This document shows positions 5,408-5,698 of a stretch of 5,698 nucleotides of DNA, piece by piece; the stretch's first letter is position 1, and each line of letters begins with the position of its first letter. The DNA is taken from contig JAATFY010000036.1 in the NCBI GenBank assembly GCA_015654915.1, positions 1 to 5,698 of the forward strand, in the 5' to 3' direction. A model generated the notes under the pieces. The model saw only the letters and a list, made by a program, of their open reading frames with translations, searched no databases and was not told the DNA's origin. A program made the translations under genes and the position numbers. This stretch comes from Rhodospirillales bacterium (GTDB lineage Bacteria; Pseudomonadota; Alphaproteobacteria; UBA9219).

Positions 5408-5698
5408 TCAGTTCACCGTCCGGTCGACCAGCTTGTTCTTGGCGATCCACGGCATCATGTCGCGGAGCTTCTTGCCGATTTTCTCGATCGGATGCTCGGC
5501 CGAACGGCGGCGCATCGCCTTGAAACTCGGCTGTCCCGCCTGGTTTTCCAGCATGAAGTCGCGTACGAAACGGCCGCTCTGGATATCCTCCAGAATGCGT
5601 TTCATCTCGCGTTTGGTTTCATCGGTGATGATGCGCGATCCGGTCTTGTAATCGCCGTATTCGGCGGTATTCGAGATCGAGTAGCGCATGTTGGCGAG
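5408..5698 (-). CDS. ilvC: Ketol-acid reductoisomerase, C-terminal part (5' end outside the window)
   Basis: Converts 2-acetolactate to 2,3-dihydroxy-3-methylbutanoate by an alkyl shift and NADPH reduction (and the 2-ethyl homologue), supplying the substrate of IlvD. The last 96 residues are visible. They begin LANMRYSISNTAEYG, which holds the conserved SIS-TAEYG segment with the substrate-binding serine, continue through RIITDETKREM, ILEDIQSGRF and AMRRRSAEHPIEKIG, and end MMPWIAKNKLVDRTVN. This is the C-terminal knotted domain of the short class I enzyme. The frame is open to the window edge, and the ATG at 5689 is an internal Met, not the start. The NADPH-binding domain and the metal-binding acidic residues lie outside. 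The stop is 6 nt from that of the convergent gene, leaving no terminator space. Confidence 0.96.
   Translation of the reverse strand, partial: LANMRYSISNTAEYGDYKTGSRIITDETKREMKRILEDIQSGRFVRDFMLENQAGQPSFKAMRRRSAEHPIEKIGKKLRDMMPWIAKNKLVDRTVN

Noticed and set aside
5385..5440. Possible hairpin from GCCGG and CCGGT around the ilvC/orphan stop codons
   Set aside because: Only four base pairs with a loop of about 20 bases and no T run; too weak for a terminator.
5408..5689. ATG at 5689 as a genuine start of a 93-residue protein
   Set aside because: The frame continues upstream as Leu-Ala-Asn to the window edge, and the sequence matches the interior of IlvC, so this is an internal Met of a truncated-by-window gene.

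Overview
The window looks like chromosomal DNA from a moderately GC-rich alphaproteobacterium. The support is the protein character of IlvD (short 573-residue form), the IlvC C-terminus and the UDP-sugar enzymes. This is an inference from family resemblance, and the genus cannot be fixed. No tRNA, rRNA, CRISPR array, transposase or integrase was seen.

Layout. Four recognisable genes lie on the minus strand and two unrecognised genes on the plus strand. In minus-strand reading order these are: the 3' end of ilvC (5408 to the window edge), ilvD (3098-4819), a TviB/WbpO-type UDP-HexNAc 6-dehydrogenase (557-1858), and a UDP-glucuronate 4-epimerase-like gene (9-557). The last two overlap by one base and form an operon for activated sugar acids, presumably for capsule, exopolysaccharide or O-antigen. 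The epimerase is broken: at a position where the family has Tyr-Gly-Pro-Trp, the Tyr codon is TAA, and the frame continues as Gly-Pro before the window ends. It is either a nonsense mutation or a single-base error.

IlvC and IlvD catalyse consecutive steps of valine/isoleucine synthesis, the IlvC product being the IlvD substrate. They are separated by an opposite-strand gene for a 140-residue helical protein of unknown function (4979-5401). A second unknown plus-strand gene (2036-3097, 353 residues) encodes a probable membrane protein with two hydrophobic regions, a charged helical middle part and a C-terminal, probably beta-rich domain.

Both orphans start in AT-rich divergent promoter regions (1859-2035 and 4820-4978) and run head-on into a biosynthetic gene. 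The first gap is 0 nt, the two stop codons forming TGATCA. The second gap is 6 nt. No terminator hairpin fits in either junction, so overlapping antisense transcripts are likely. The most notable points are the interrupted epimerase, the pairing of a HexNAc-type dehydrogenase with a glucuronate-type epimerase, and the two compact orphan insertions. No complete new system is evident in this window.
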